This document shows, in pieces, positions 1 through 7,194 of a stretch of DNA of 29,499 nucleotides (the stretch's first letter is position 1; each line of letters begins with the position of its first letter). The translations under genes and the position numbers were made by a program. Source of the stretch: Candidatus Sumerlaeota bacterium (GTDB taxonomy: Bacteria; Sumerlaeota; Sumerlaeia; JAFGJS01); contig JAFGJS010000148.1 of NCBI GenBank assembly GCA_016928995.1, forward strand, positions 1-29,499, given 5' to 3'. The notes under the pieces were generated by a model. That model was given only the letters and a program-made list of their open reading frames with translations. It had not been told where the DNA came from and made no database searches.

Positions 1-87
1 GCGTTATTGCGTTATTGCGTTATTGCGTTATTGCGTTATTGCGTTATTGCGTTATTGCGTTATTGCGTTATTGCGTTATTGCGTTAT
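1..87. repeat. 8-bp tandem repeat (GCGTTATT)n
   Basis: Ten perfect copies of GCGTTATT followed by 7 bases of an eleventh. The array runs off the left edge of the window, so its true length is unknown. It ends 9 bp before the stop codon of the kdgK-like gene, which reads towards it. Because the unit is 8 bp and lacks stop codons, it opens all three forward frames; the peptides this gives are not genes. The same GCGTTATT word occurs at the right arm of the repeat at 26894-26930, which also abuts a stop codon. Confidence 0.95.
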
Positions 88-95
88 GCTTTACT

Positions 96-1199
96 TTACC
101 GCGCCACGCGGGCGCTGCCGCCTTTCATCACGCGCTCGACTTCCGGGAGCGTGGCCATCGTGGTGTCGCCCGGCGTGGTCATGGCCAGCGCGCCATGCGC
201 CGCGCCGCAATCCACGGCGTACTGCGGCCCTTTGTCCGTCAGGAAGCCGTAGACCAGGCCGCTGGCGAATGAATCGCCGCCGCCGACGCGATCGAGAATC
301 TCCAGATTCGGACGCGGCGCCGCTTCGTAGAATTCGCCGTCATGCCAGCAGACCGCGCCCCAGTCGTTCACCGTGGCCGTCTTGGCGTTGCGCAGCGTAG
401 TCGCCACGACTTTGAAGTTCGTATAGTCTTTCACAACGCGGGCGATCATTTTTTTGAACGCGCTGGAATCGAGCTCCGCCGTGCTGCCGTGCAGATCGAC
501 GCCTTCCGGCTCATAGCCCAGGCACGCGCCGAAATCCTCTTCGTTGCCGATCATCACATCGACGTACTGCGCTAAATCGCGGTTCACCTCGCGCGCTTTT
601 TCCTGGCCGCCGATGTCCTTCCACAGCGAAGCGCGATAGTTCAGGTCGTAGGAGACCATTGTGCCGGCGGCCTTGGCGGCTTGCATCGCCTCCTTGGCCA
701 CGTCCGCCGTCGTCGCGCTCAGCGCGGCGAAGATGCCGCCGCAATGCAGCCAGCGCGAGCCTTCCGTTTCGAAAATTTGCTTCCAGTCGATGTCGCCCGG
801 CTTGAGTTGCGACGCGGCGGTGTTGCCGCGGTCGCCGCAGCCCAGCGCCGCGCGCACGCCGTAGCCGCGCTCGGTGAAGTTCAAGCCGTTGCGCGAGGTT
901 CGGCCGATGCCGTCGAACTTAATCCACTTCACGTGACGCAGATCCACGCCGCCCTGCAGGATCATATCCTCCAGCAGGCGCCCCACTTCGTTATCCACGA
1001 ACGCTGTTGCCAGCGCGGTGCGCAGGCCGAAGCAGCGCCGCAAGCCGCGCGACACGTTATATTCGCCGCCGCCTTCCCAGACTTTGAACTCGCGCGTGGT
1101 GCGCACGCGTCCTTCGCCCGGATCCAGCCGCAGCATCACCTCGCCCAGCGATACGCAGTCCCACATGCACTTTTCTTTCGGTCGTAAGTTCAGTCCCAT
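96..1199 (-). CDS. kdgK: PfkB-family sugar kinase, 2-keto-3-deoxygluconate kinase-like
   Basis: Ribokinase/PfkB-fold kinase that would phosphorylate a sugar or sugar acid from ATP in the cytosol. KDG kinase is the closest fit by general look (N-terminal SLGEVMLRLDP, then a GGGEYNVSRGL substrate-binding segment near residues 43-53). The PfkB signature is near residue 303 (DRVGGGDSFASG), with the catalytic Asp at about 309 in the GGGD anion hole, where GAGD is more common. At 367 aa it is a little longer than typical KdgK (about 310-340). The start chosen is the ATG at 1199, preceded by GAGGTG nine bases upstream; an in-frame GTG at 1211 lies inside that ribosome site and is less likely. The SDR gene upstream on the same strand suggests a sugar-acid catabolic pair, now split by the repeat-boxed gene at 1343-1915. 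Exact substrate is inferred. Confidence 0.85.
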   Translation of the reverse strand: MGLNLRPKEKCMWDCVSLGEVMLRLDPGEGRVRTTREFKVWEGGGEYNVSRGLRRCFGLRTALATAFVDNEVGRLLEDMILQGGVDLRHVKWIKFDGIGRTSRNGLNFTERGYGVRAALGCGDRGNTAASQLKPGDIDWKQIFETEGSRWLHCGGIFAALSATTADVAKEAMQAAKAAGTMVSYDLNYRASLWKDIGGQEKAREVNRDLAQYVDVMIGNEEDFGACLGYEPEGVDLHGSTAELDSSAFKKMIARVVKDYTNFKVVATTLRNAKTATVNDWGAVCWHDGEFYEAAPRPNLEILDRVGGGDSFASGLVYGFLTDKGPQYAVDCGAAHGALAMTTPGDTTMATLPEVERVMKGGSARVAR

Positions 1200-1220
1200 T
1201 GTTTCTTTCACCTCTGTTTA

Positions 1221-1296
1221 TTCTTAATCTTAATCCTAATCTTAATCGGGTTTAGGGTCTGGGGTCTAGGGTCTGGTGAAGGAGCGGCTAACGCCG
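1221..1296. repeat. Left arm of repeat-boxed element 1: hexamer array, G4 motif, REP-like hairpin
   Basis: Reading the plus strand there are about four degenerate copies of TTAATC (1223-1248). Four G-tracts follow (GGGTTTAGGG, then GGGG, then GGG, separated by TCT/TCTA, 1248-1271), which fits a canonical intramolecular G-quadruplex. GGAGCGGCTAACGCCG (1281-1296) comes next, a GGAG tetranucleotide followed by a CGGC/GCCG palindrome. The same order of G-rich repeat then GGAG-hairpin recurs at 5405-5452. It forms an inverted pair with the C-rich array at 1917-1946 across one gene. Confidence 0.8.
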
Positions 1297-1342
1297 TACT
1301 AGATAAGATCACGATAGCCCCACGTTTTTTATAGTATGAAGA

Positions 1343-1915
1343 TTAATCACCATTTATTGTTTTGTTTTGCTCAAGATTCTTTAAATAGCATTCAAGGTTA
1401 TCGCTGATTTTTTCGAATACTCGAGGGATATAACTCGCCAATTCTTCCATACTGGGATGATCGCACATTGGACATTGATGGTAAAAACGCATATGCGAAA
1501 GGATCTGTCGCTGCTCTTCTTGTGGCAATTTCTTAAAAGGATTTTCTGCTAAGCTATCATGCAAATGGGAAAGATGAATAAAGGAACAACCAAATTCATA
1601 AACGGATTTTGTCCAACTTTGAAAATTTTGCGATGCCTTAACCATTTTTCGATCGGTTACATTCTCCCATTTTCCTTTTGATGTTTTGGTTTTCCACCTT
1701 TCGCCATTTAGCGTTTGTTGGATCAATCGTTCGCGTTCCGATAGATCATTTATTAGGAGCAAATAAATGACCCGGATCATCGAATCCAGTTCTTGACGAA
1801 GAATAGAGATTACAGGGCTCAGCATATCCAGTGGACGGCAACAACTTATCGCTAGTCGATTCTGTTCGGATCGACAGCGAACCATACTGCAAAATGTCTG
1901 TGTGTTTTTTTCCAT
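1343..1915 (-). CDS. Hypothetical low-GC protein, cargo of repeat-boxed element 1
   Basis: Not recognised. 190 aa, soluble, without signal peptide or membrane segment, largely helical in appearance, with a Cys-rich stretch near the C-terminus (HQCPMCDH) that could bind a metal. Its AT-rich codon use contrasts sharply with the GC-rich kdgK-like and SDR genes on either side, a sign of separate origin. It is tightly enclosed by inverted G-rich/C-rich arrays at 1221-1296 and 1917-1946. The start ATG at 1915 has GGGGTCTAG seven bases upstream, so the flanking repeat itself appears to supply the ribosome-binding site. The enclosed-cargo arrangement is the same as for the gene at 5484-5903, though the two proteins share no obvious similarity. 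Confidence 0.7.
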   Translation of the reverse strand: MEKNTQTFCSMVRCRSEQNRLAISCCRPLDMLSPVISILRQELDSMIRVIYLLLINDLSERERLIQQTLNGERWKTKTSKGKWENVTDRKMVKASQNFQSWTKSVYEFGCSFIHLSHLHDSLAENPFKKLPQEEQRQILSHMRFYHQCPMCDHPSMEELASYIPRVFEKISDNLECYLKNLEQNKTINGD

Positions 1916-1916
1916 T

Positions 1917-1946
1917 ACTAGACCCCAAACCCTAAACCCCAGCCCC
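1917..1946. repeat. Right arm of repeat-boxed element 1 (C-rich telomere-like array)
   Basis: The plus strand reads CTAGACCCCAAACCCTAAAC and continues C-rich; the minus strand therefore has four G-tracts (GGGG, GGGG, GGG, GGGG) with 3-4 base loops, again a G-quadruplex motif. It is inverted with respect to the left arm at 1248-1271. It ends 6 bp before the stop codon of the SDR gene, so the element fills the kdgK/SDR intergenic space almost exactly. Confidence 0.8.
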
Positions 1947-1951
1947 TTTGT

Positions 1952-2725
1952 TTATAGCCGTGTCAGCCCGAAGCCGCCGCCGACTTCGATGGACTCGCCG
2001 GTGCAGTAGTCCAGGTCGCCGCGCGCGATGGCGCAGACGACTTTGGCGATGTCTTCCGGCTGGCCCATGCGTTTCGTGGGCAGCAGGCCGTCGGCGATGA
2101 GCTTTTCGTACTTGTCCTTCACGACTCTGGTCATGGGCGTTTCGATGATGCCGGGCCGGATTTCCAGCACGGGAATGTTGTATTCCGCCATGCGCACGGC
2201 GAACAATTGCGCCGCCATGGTCAGACCGGCTTTTGAGATGCAGTATTCGGCGCGGCTGATCGAGACGGTGTAGGACGAGATGGATGTGATAAACACGATG
2301 CGCGGCTGCGCGGCCGCATCCTGTTTTTTCCATTCGATCATTTTTTTCGCCAACGCCTGCGTGAGGAAATACGGCCCTTTCAGATTGATGTCCATCAGCC
2401 AGTCGTAGTTTTCCTCGGCGAGTTCCAGCATGTCGGCGCGCACGCGCGCTCCCACGCCGGCGTTGTTCACCAGCAGATCGAGCCGGCCGCATTCCCGCTC
2501 GATGGATTCGATCAGCCTGGAGCGGCTTTCCGCGTCGCTGATGTCGCAGGCGATGCCGATGGCGTCAAGCCCCATGGCCTTCGCCTCTTCCACGGCGCTG
2601 TTCATCGTGTCCGGATTGATGTCGCTGAACACGGCCTTGGCGCCGGATTGCGCCAGTTGCAGCGCGATGGCCTTGCCGATCCCCTGGCCGGAGCCGGTCA
2701 CCAGCGCGATTTGTCTTTCCAGCAT
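1952..2725 (-). CDS. Short-chain dehydrogenase/reductase (FabG-like SDR)
   Basis: Classical SDR of 257 aa acting on an alcohol/ketone with NAD(P). Visible motifs: cofactor loop GSGQGIG at residues 11-17, a DI pair at 61-62, NNAG at 87-90, catalytic Ser at 150/151, and the YxxxK pair Y161/K165 (YCISK). The PG segment after the active site is also present. The start ATG at 2725 is preceded by AGGAGAT at good spacing. An acidic residue (SDIN, residue 35) at the end of the second strand favours NAD over NADP. Lying upstream of a KDG kinase-like gene on the same strand, it may oxidise or reduce a sugar acid; a fatty-acid reductase role cannot be excluded because SDR substrate cannot be read from sequence. 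Confidence 0.9.
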   Translation of the reverse strand: MLERQIALVTGSGQGIGKAIALQLAQSGAKAVFSDINPDTMNSAVEEAKAMGLDAIGIACDISDAESRSRLIESIERECGRLDLLVNNAGVGARVRADMLELAEENYDWLMDINLKGPYFLTQALAKKMIEWKKQDAAAQPRIVFITSISSYTVSISRAEYCISKAGLTMAAQLFAVRMAEYNIPVLEIRPGIIETPMTRVVKDKYEKLIADGLLPTKRMGQPEDIAKVVCAIARGDLDYCTGESIEVGGGFGLTRL

Positions 2726-2880
2726 GGTTTATCTCCTGTCGCAAAAAAAATCACGCCTACGCTAAGCCGTTCGAAAACGACAATCAATTAAAATTCGGTT
2801 TTATTCTGAAGGGCTGATCGTGAAAAGAGCCGTCGTTGCATCTGTAGGCGAATAGCTTTTCAGCTCTAAAATGCATCAAA

Positions 2881-3034
2881 GGCTGTCATGATTTTTGCCC
2901 CGCAAAAATCCCGCCAGCCTGGGTTGGTTTGGCGTTTGACCCAGGGCGGCGCTCACGGCCTTCGGCCTACGCTCTGCCCTGGGCTGTGTTACCCAGCGCT
3001 TTCAGCGCTGATCAGGAGCCATGATTTAAGAGAT
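2881..3034 (+). repeat. Family A dispersed repeat, copy 1 (154 bp, three hairpins)
   Basis: This copy occupies much of the 400-bp gap between the SDR and lepB genes; the rest of that gap (2726-2880, 3035-3131) shows nothing recognisable. It has three consecutive inverted repeats: GATTTTTGC-CCC-GCAAAAATC; an arm pair CCCAGGGC...GCCCTGGG enclosing GGCC-TTC-GGCC; and AGCGCTTTCAGCGCT. It begins TGTCATGATTTTTG and ends GAGCCATGATTTAAGAGAT, so CATGATTT is present at both ends in the same direction. A near-identical copy is at 24858-25012. No open reading frame is shared between copies. Confidence 0.9.
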
Positions 3035-3131
3035 ACAGGTCGCGTCGTGGCTGAGAGGTGATGCATCCCGCAATCGCGCTGGACTGTGTTTCTGCTTGAC
3101 CGTTTTGGGGGTTGCGCGCAGACTGCGGGCC

Positions 3132-4205
3132 ATGACTGCCAAACACACAAAACACCAAAAATCCTCCGGTTCAGCGAAAGCTTCCGGGCCGCAAAAATCC
3201 AGCGCCGCCAAGGACGCTCCGGCTTATCCCGGAGGTCCGGCGCGCGAGTGGATCGATACGCTGGTCTTCGCCTTTTTGCTGGCGATGTTCATCCGCACTT
3301 TCGTCGTGGAACTTTACAAGATTCCGTCCGGCTCGATGTCGCCTACGCTGATCGGCGACGAGGTGGCCGAGGTGGACATGAACAACGACGGCGAGCTGGA
3401 CCTCGTGGTGCTGCGTGGCAATGGTTTTCCGCAGGTGTTTCTGCGCAAAGACGGCGAATTTTCCGGTTACGGGGAAGCGCCTCCTTCTGCGGTGCAGAAA
3501 AGCCGCATGCAGAGCCATGGATTCCGTTTCGACCGCATCGTCGTCAACAAGCTGGCCTATCTGTTCGGCGCTCCCCAGCGCGGCGACATCGCCGTGTTTA
3601 AGACGCCAAAATACCAATATGGCTCCAATAAAAGGGAATTTGATGAAGACCGGCCGATTTTCGTTAAGCGGGTCTGCGGATTGCCCGGCGAAACGGTGAC
3701 TTTTGGCGAGTATGAATCACCGCTCGTGGGAGGCCGTCTGACGATCAATGGCGAAATCGTCAATGAACCGCCGGTTTACCAACATCGCCGCTATATCGCG
3801 GGCAACTATCGGGATTCCGTCTATCATGATTATAATGACGCTGCGAATCATCTTGCCGGGCGCGATCCGTATAAAGTGCCGGCGGGCAATTATCTGATGC
3901 TCGGCGACAATACATGGAATTCGAGCGATGGACGCTGCTGGGGGCCTGTGCCGGAGATGAATTTCAAGGGACGGGCGTTTCTGCGCTATTGGCCGCTGAT
4001 GGCGCCGGGCAAAGGGCTTAACTTCGGCTGGATCGGCAACTTCGGCTTGCTGGAACAGAGCAATCCCTTAGCGCGATGGATCGCGTTTTTCCTTTTTCTG
4101 GCGGCGATTTATTGGCTTGCAGGACAATACGACAAATTCGATCAGCGCTGGAAACGGCGATTGGAGGGCGACGATGCCTCGGCCGCAAAGGAAGCCGGTT
4201 GCTGA
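3132..4205 (+). CDS. lepB: Signal peptidase I with FG-GAP/VCBS-like insertion
   Basis: Type I (S26) leader peptidase, cleaving signal peptides at the outer face of the inner membrane. Order: basic, Ser/Lys/Ala-rich N-terminus, membrane anchor at about residues 41-58, IPSGSMSPTL with nucleophile Ser68, NKLAY and RGDIAVFK near 139-157, general-base Lys179 in FVKRVCGLPGE, box E GDN...NSSDGR...GPVP near 258-274, and a second hydrophobic segment at 315-331 near the C-terminus. Residues 76-135 are an insertion: enzymes of this family normally run from the PTL box almost straight to the VNK strand. It contains DMNNDGELDLVVLRGNG (82-98), which matches the DxNxDGxxDLxV calcium-loop pattern of FG-GAP/VCBS repeats. 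Start chosen at ATG 3132; an upstream in-frame TTG (3096) is unlikely. Confidence 0.93.
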   Translation: MTAKHTKHQKSSGSAKASGPQKSSAAKDAPAYPGGPAREWIDTLVFAFLLAMFIRTFVVELYKIPSGSMSPTLIGDEVAEVDMNNDGELDLVVLRGNGFPQVFLRKDGEFSGYGEAPPSAVQKSRMQSHGFRFDRIVVNKLAYLFGAPQRGDIAVFKTPKYQYGSNKREFDEDRPIFVKRVCGLPGETVTFGEYESPLVGGRLTINGEIVNEPPVYQHRRYIAGNYRDSVYHDYNDAANHLAGRDPYKVPAGNYLMLGDNTWNSSDGRCWGPVPEMNFKGRAFLRYWPLMAPGKGLNFGWIGNFGLLEQSNPLARWIAFFLFLAAIYWLAGQYDKFDQRWKRRLEGDDASAAKEAGC

Positions 4206-4542
4206 AGCCGCCTGTGGATGCATTGATCAACGGTTTTATTCACGCCACTCTTCACAAACGCCCTGGATCCTGTGGAAAACTCCAAATCTCCGCCTTGATT
4301 TCTGGATGGATATTTGGAAAATATGAGGTTCTGTGCCGTGGAAAATTCATGTAAAATGTAACTTCTTTTGATTGAAGGGTTTACGCCGCATTGACATTTG
4401 CCGTTTCTTCATCAAAAGATCACATAATTTTGTGAAATTTTAAACAAAATGCCGTTCTCGAAGCCATTTGACGGCATTCCGGGGATTTATTAACAGAGTT
4501 TTCCACGGGCAAATTTCGGGCCAACGGGAGCGATGTGAATCA
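4206..4542. other. Gene-free region with a cluster of DnaA-box-like sites
   Basis: 337 bp without a convincing gene and more AT-rich than its surroundings. It carries five 9-mers resembling the DnaA box TTATCCACA: 4213-4221 (minus, 7/9), 4236-4244 (plus, 7/9), 4271-4279 (minus, TTTTCCACA, 8/9), 4337-4345 (minus, 7/9) and 4499-4507 (plus, 7/9). A TTGACA at 4391-4396 is a possible -35 for the downstream permease gene, but no good -10 follows at 16-18 bp. No dnaA, dnaN or gyrase gene is in the window. Function is unknown; the sites may be chance. Confidence 0.35.
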
Positions 4543-5394
4543 ATGGCGATTCGCATGGAAAAACAACTCTGGGAGCGCCGGCGGCTCCTCTGGATGTTCG
4601 TGCGGCGGGAAATCCAGACTCGTTATGCCGGCTCGATGATGGGCGTCTTTTGGTCCGTGATCAATCCGCTGATCATGCTGGCCATTTACGTCACCGTGAT
4701 CGGATTCTTTCTCGGCGGCGGGCGATTCGGCGGCGGCGAGGGCTCCGGTTCGGAATGGTTCGCGATTTTCCTCTGCTGCGGACTCCTGCCGTGGAATTGC
4801 ATCAGCGAGGCGCTGACCGGCGCGGCCAATTCCGTCACGAACAACGCATCGCTGATCAAGCGCGCCGTGTTTCCGGTCTCGATCCTTCCGGCCCAGGCGC
4901 TGGCCGGGGCTTTCATCAATTTTCTGATCACCCTCGGACTTTTTCTGCTGATCCTGGCCGGTTTCCAGATCTTCGCCCACACGCATTATCTCAACCTTTT
5001 CGTCCTGTGCCTGCCGCTGGCCATGGCTTTGCAGTTTGCGCTGCTTTTCGGGCTTTGCTACCTGGCCGCGACGCTGCAGGTTTATTTCCGCGACACGATT
5101 CAAATCCTGACGGCGGCGCTGATGATCGGCTTCTGGGCCACGCCGATCATTTACGACATCGAGGCGCTGCGCAAAATCGAACATCTGCAAGGGGCGTTTC
5201 TCAACGCCTTCAGCGTCTGGTGCGCGGTGAATCCGGCGGCGCATCTGCTGGGGATTTACCAGGACATCATCAGCAAACAGCAGCCGCCCAGCCTGGTCAG
5301 CGTGATTTATCTCCTCGTGCTCAGCGGCGCGTTCTACGCCACGGGCAAGTACCTCTTCACCCGCTCGCAGGAGCATTTCCCCGATGTGGTGTGA
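4543..5394 (+). CDS. ABC-2 type polysaccharide export permease (Wzm/TagG-like)
   Basis: Integral membrane subunit of an ABC exporter for O-antigen, capsule or similar undecaprenyl-linked polysaccharide. 283 aa, about six membrane segments, with the typical N-terminal amphipathic region followed by RREIQTRYAGSMMGVFWSVI (residues 21-40), a family hallmark, and a C-terminal motif ending in an EHFPDVV tail. Start chosen at ATG 4543 with GGGAG twelve bases upstream; an in-frame ATG at 4555 is possible. The matching ATPase (Wzt) normally follows directly, but here the next plus-strand gene is the repeat-boxed DUF6882-like gene and then a convergent glycosyltransferase. The ATPase must lie elsewhere or has been lost. 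The glycosyltransferase nearby supports a role in surface polysaccharide export. Confidence 0.88.
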   Translation: MAIRMEKQLWERRRLLWMFVRREIQTRYAGSMMGVFWSVINPLIMLAIYVTVIGFFLGGGRFGGGEGSGSEWFAIFLCCGLLPWNCISEALTGAANSVTNNASLIKRAVFPVSILPAQALAGAFINFLITLGLFLLILAGFQIFAHTHYLNLFVLCLPLAMALQFALLFGLCYLAATLQVYFRDTIQILTAALMIGFWATPIIYDIEALRKIEHLQGAFLNAFSVWCAVNPAAHLLGIYQDIISKQQPPSLVSVIYLLVLSGAFYATGKYLFTRSQEHFPDVV

Positions 5395-5404
5395 TGTGGA
5401 AGGA

Positions 5405-5452
5405 TTCGGGGTCTAGGGTCTGGGGTCTGGCGGTGGAGCGGCTGGCGCCGCA
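5405..5452. repeat. Left arm of repeat-boxed element 2 (G-rich array plus REP-like hairpin)
   Basis: Begins 11 bp after the permease stop codon. The plus strand reads CGGGGTCTAGGGTCTGGGGT, then GGAGCGGCTGGCGCCGC, a GGAG tetranucleotide with a GCGGC-TGGC-GCCGC hairpin. It matches the left arm of element 1 (1248-1296) in both sequence and order although the enclosed genes are unrelated. The partner C-rich array is at 5959-5981. Confidence 0.8.
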
Positions 5453-5483
5453 AAAAAAGGATCCTTGTATCTGGAAAACAATA

Positions 5484-5903
5484 ATGAAACGTTGCGATAA
5501 ACATAATGATGAAATTGATCGGCGTTTCGATGCGCTGCGCGCATTGTGTCTGGATGAACTGGAGCAAAAGCAAAAGTCTTTTGTTCAGGAGACTTCTCGT
5601 GTCACGAAATGGCATTATGATCTCGATCAGTGTACGTTGACATTGAGAAAATGGTTCTCTCGAAAGACATACGATATCATGCCCATAGGAATCTATGTTC
5701 CGGAAGCGGAAGAATGGTGTTGGGCTTGGGCCAATGATGCTTTTCCGGCGACGGCCATCAAAAAGGCGGAAGCGCTGAGGGAATTATATGCTCAAACCAA
5801 TTATAATATTTTCGACAGCGCATTGTGGACTGTTCGGATAACGGAAGTGGATGAGCTGTGCGCCATTGCTCTTCATCATTTGAATGCTCGTGGATTAATT
5901 TAA
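5484..5903 (+). CDS. DUF6882-like small protein, cargo of repeat-boxed element 2
   Basis: 139 aa, cytosolic, no signal peptide. Central features (WHYDLDQCTLTL near residue 43, then GIYVPEAEEWCWAWAND at about 69-85) resemble the DUF6882 family, in which a strand-rich core carries a W-W-WAN pattern. No function is known for that family and no catalytic residues can be named. Base composition is lower in GC than the flanking permease and glycosyltransferase genes. Inverted repeat arrays at 5405-5452 and 5959-5981 enclose it. No strong Shine-Dalgarno precedes the ATG at 5484 (AAGGATCC lies about 20 bases upstream). The family assignment is from memory of the motif; the repeat context is seen directly. 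Confidence 0.6.
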   Translation: MKRCDKHNDEIDRRFDALRALCLDELEQKQKSFVQETSRVTKWHYDLDQCTLTLRKWFSRKTYDIMPIGIYVPEAEEWCWAWANDAFPATAIKKAEALRELYAQTNYNIFDSALWTVRITEVDELCAIALHHLNARGLI

Positions 5904-5958
5904 AATAAAAGATTTCCAACCCTGGCTTTGCTTGGCCGTTATGCATCAGTCCATTTCA

Positions 5959-6165
5959 CCAGCCCCTAAACCCTGGCCCGGTCTTCTCACCGTCTCTTGT
6001 GGTCCAATGTATGCAAAATAATCACTCTTGCTCTTATGGATGTGCGACACGCTGTTCTTCGAGCAAGAGCAAGAAAACTCGGATTGAAGCATTCGACGAT
6101 TTCAATTCCACTCATCGTAGTGAAAAAACAAGGGCAGACCCCAAATCCTAGACCCCAGACCCTAT
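5959..6165. repeat. Right arm of element 2 and a further C-rich array (6136-6165)
   Basis: The plus strand at 5959-5981 reads CCAGCCCCTAAACCCTGG and is inverted relative to the left arm at 5405. A second C-rich array lies at 6136-6165 (GACCCCAAATCCTAGACCCC and on) and stops right at the stop codon of the glycosyltransferase gene. Between the two arrays are about 150 bp of low-GC sequence with only a 42-codon minus-strand frame (5997-6125) and a 9-bp inverted repeat (CTTGCTCTT/AAGAGCAAG). This could be the remnant of a second element whose cargo has decayed. Confidence 0.7.
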
Positions 6166-7122
6166 TCATACTTCGTGGATCGGGACGCCTTTGTTCAGCA
6201 GGCGTTGCGTGCGTTCGAGGGCGCGGAGGTAGATGAACATTTCGAGATCCTCCCAGAAGCCTTCGCGTTCGTGCTGAAACCAGCGTTGGATCGCGCGGAT
6301 CAGACGGCGGCGGCGGGAGATGGGGTAGAAGTGATGCAGCAGCCGCTGCGCCATGTAGGGATGCTTGCGGATCAGCAGCGCGGCGGACTTGCCGTTCACG
6401 CGCGCCCGCCGCAGCATCGCGCGCCAGTCGTAGTCGTGGCGATGCTCCGACACCGCCTCGGGCGCCAGGATCAGCCGCATGGATTCCTCGACGCAAAGCC
6501 GGTAGCCCAACTCCGTGTCTTCGAATGACGCGTAGGGAAACTCCTCGTCGAAGGGATGCCGCAACAGCAGGGAGCGCTTCAGCGACAGGTCGCAGGTGTG
6601 AAAATAAATCCAGTGTTCCTCGCCCGGCAGGACATCGTAATCGTAGCGGAAGGTGCGCGAGCGGAGGCTGCACATCAACGGCGTGTCGCGCTCCATTGGC
6701 GGCCAATTGGTCCAGCCGCGCACCACGATGTTTTCCGCTGGATTTTCGGCGTGCAGCCGCAGGTGTTCGGTGAAATGCACCGGATTGAGCGTGACGTCGT
6801 CATTGAGGAACAGGACGATCGGGGCGCGTGAGCGTTCGGTCATGCGGTTGCGCGCGATGGCCGGACCAGTGGACGCCTGATGCGCATAGAGCAATGCAAA
6901 GGGCCAATCGTGTTTGGCCAGCCGGCGATTTTCCTGTGTGGCCGGTTCCGGACTGCCGTCGTCGATGACAAGGACTTCGAATTCCGCGGCGGGCGACGTT
7001 TGCGCCTGGATCGACGCCAGCAGCTGCTCCAGCGCATCCGGCCGGTTGTGCGTAGGAATGATGACAGAGAGCCTGGGTGTAAAATCCCGTTGAAAATGCT
7101 TATTTTCAATTTCATTCATCAT
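6166..7122 (-). CDS. Family 2 (GT-A) glycosyltransferase
   Basis: 318 aa inverting glycosyltransferase that transfers a sugar from a nucleotide-sugar, probably at the cytoplasmic face during surface polysaccharide synthesis. N-terminal LSVIIPTHNRPDALEQLL is the classic GT2 opening, followed by VIDDGS (Asp54/55), the metal-binding LNDDV (residues 106-110), and the ED pair at 201-202 in SFEDTELGYRL that supplies the catalytic base. The C-terminal 90 residues are basic and helical without clear membrane spans. The start is one of three close in-frame ATGs (7122, 7119, or 7113 in MMNEIE); no good ribosome site distinguishes them. It is convergent with the Wzm-like permease, and the gene ends flush with a repeat array. 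Confidence 0.9.
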   Translation of the reverse strand: MMNEIENKHFQRDFTPRLSVIIPTHNRPDALEQLLASIQAQTSPAAEFEVLVIDDGSPEPATQENRRLAKHDWPFALLYAHQASTGPAIARNRMTERSRAPIVLFLNDDVTLNPVHFTEHLRLHAENPAENIVVRGWTNWPPMERDTPLMCSLRSRTFRYDYDVLPGEEHWIYFHTCDLSLKRSLLLRHPFDEEFPYASFEDTELGYRLCVEESMRLILAPEAVSEHRHDYDWRAMLRRARVNGKSAALLIRKHPYMAQRLLHHFYPISRRRRLIRAIQRWFQHEREGFWEDLEMFIYLRALERTQRLLNKGVPIHEV

Positions 7123-7138
7123 ATTTGGGAAGCGCTGT

Positions 7139-7194
7139 TTTGGAGTGCGGCGACGTGCCGCCGCTTTTGGTTTAGGGCGGCACGTCGCCCTAAA
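7139..7194 (+). repeat. REP-like GGAG hairpin and adjacent palindrome
   Basis: 7139-7168 reads TTGGAGTGCGGCGACGTGCC and on: a GGAG tetranucleotide followed by a GCGGCG...CGCCGC stem. Directly after it, TTTAGGGCG/CGCCCTAAA (7171-7194) forms a 9-bp stem with a 6-base loop. An inverted copy of the GGAG unit is at 7618-7647. The 450 bp between the two copies (7195-7617) hold no gene I can support; a 61-codon minus-strand frame at 7234-7419 has no recognisable content. Confidence 0.75.

Noticed and set aside
1-87. CRISPR array
   Set aside because: The units are contiguous 8-mers with no spacers; no cas genes and no repeat-spacer pattern anywhere in the window.
7-400. Open frames starting inside the GCGTTATT array
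   Set aside because: All three forward frames open only because the 8-bp unit has no stop; their continuation is antisense to the kdgK-like gene.
5997-6125. 42-codon minus-strand frame between the C-rich arrays
   Set aside because: Too short and without recognisable features; kept only as a possible remnant of a decayed cargo.
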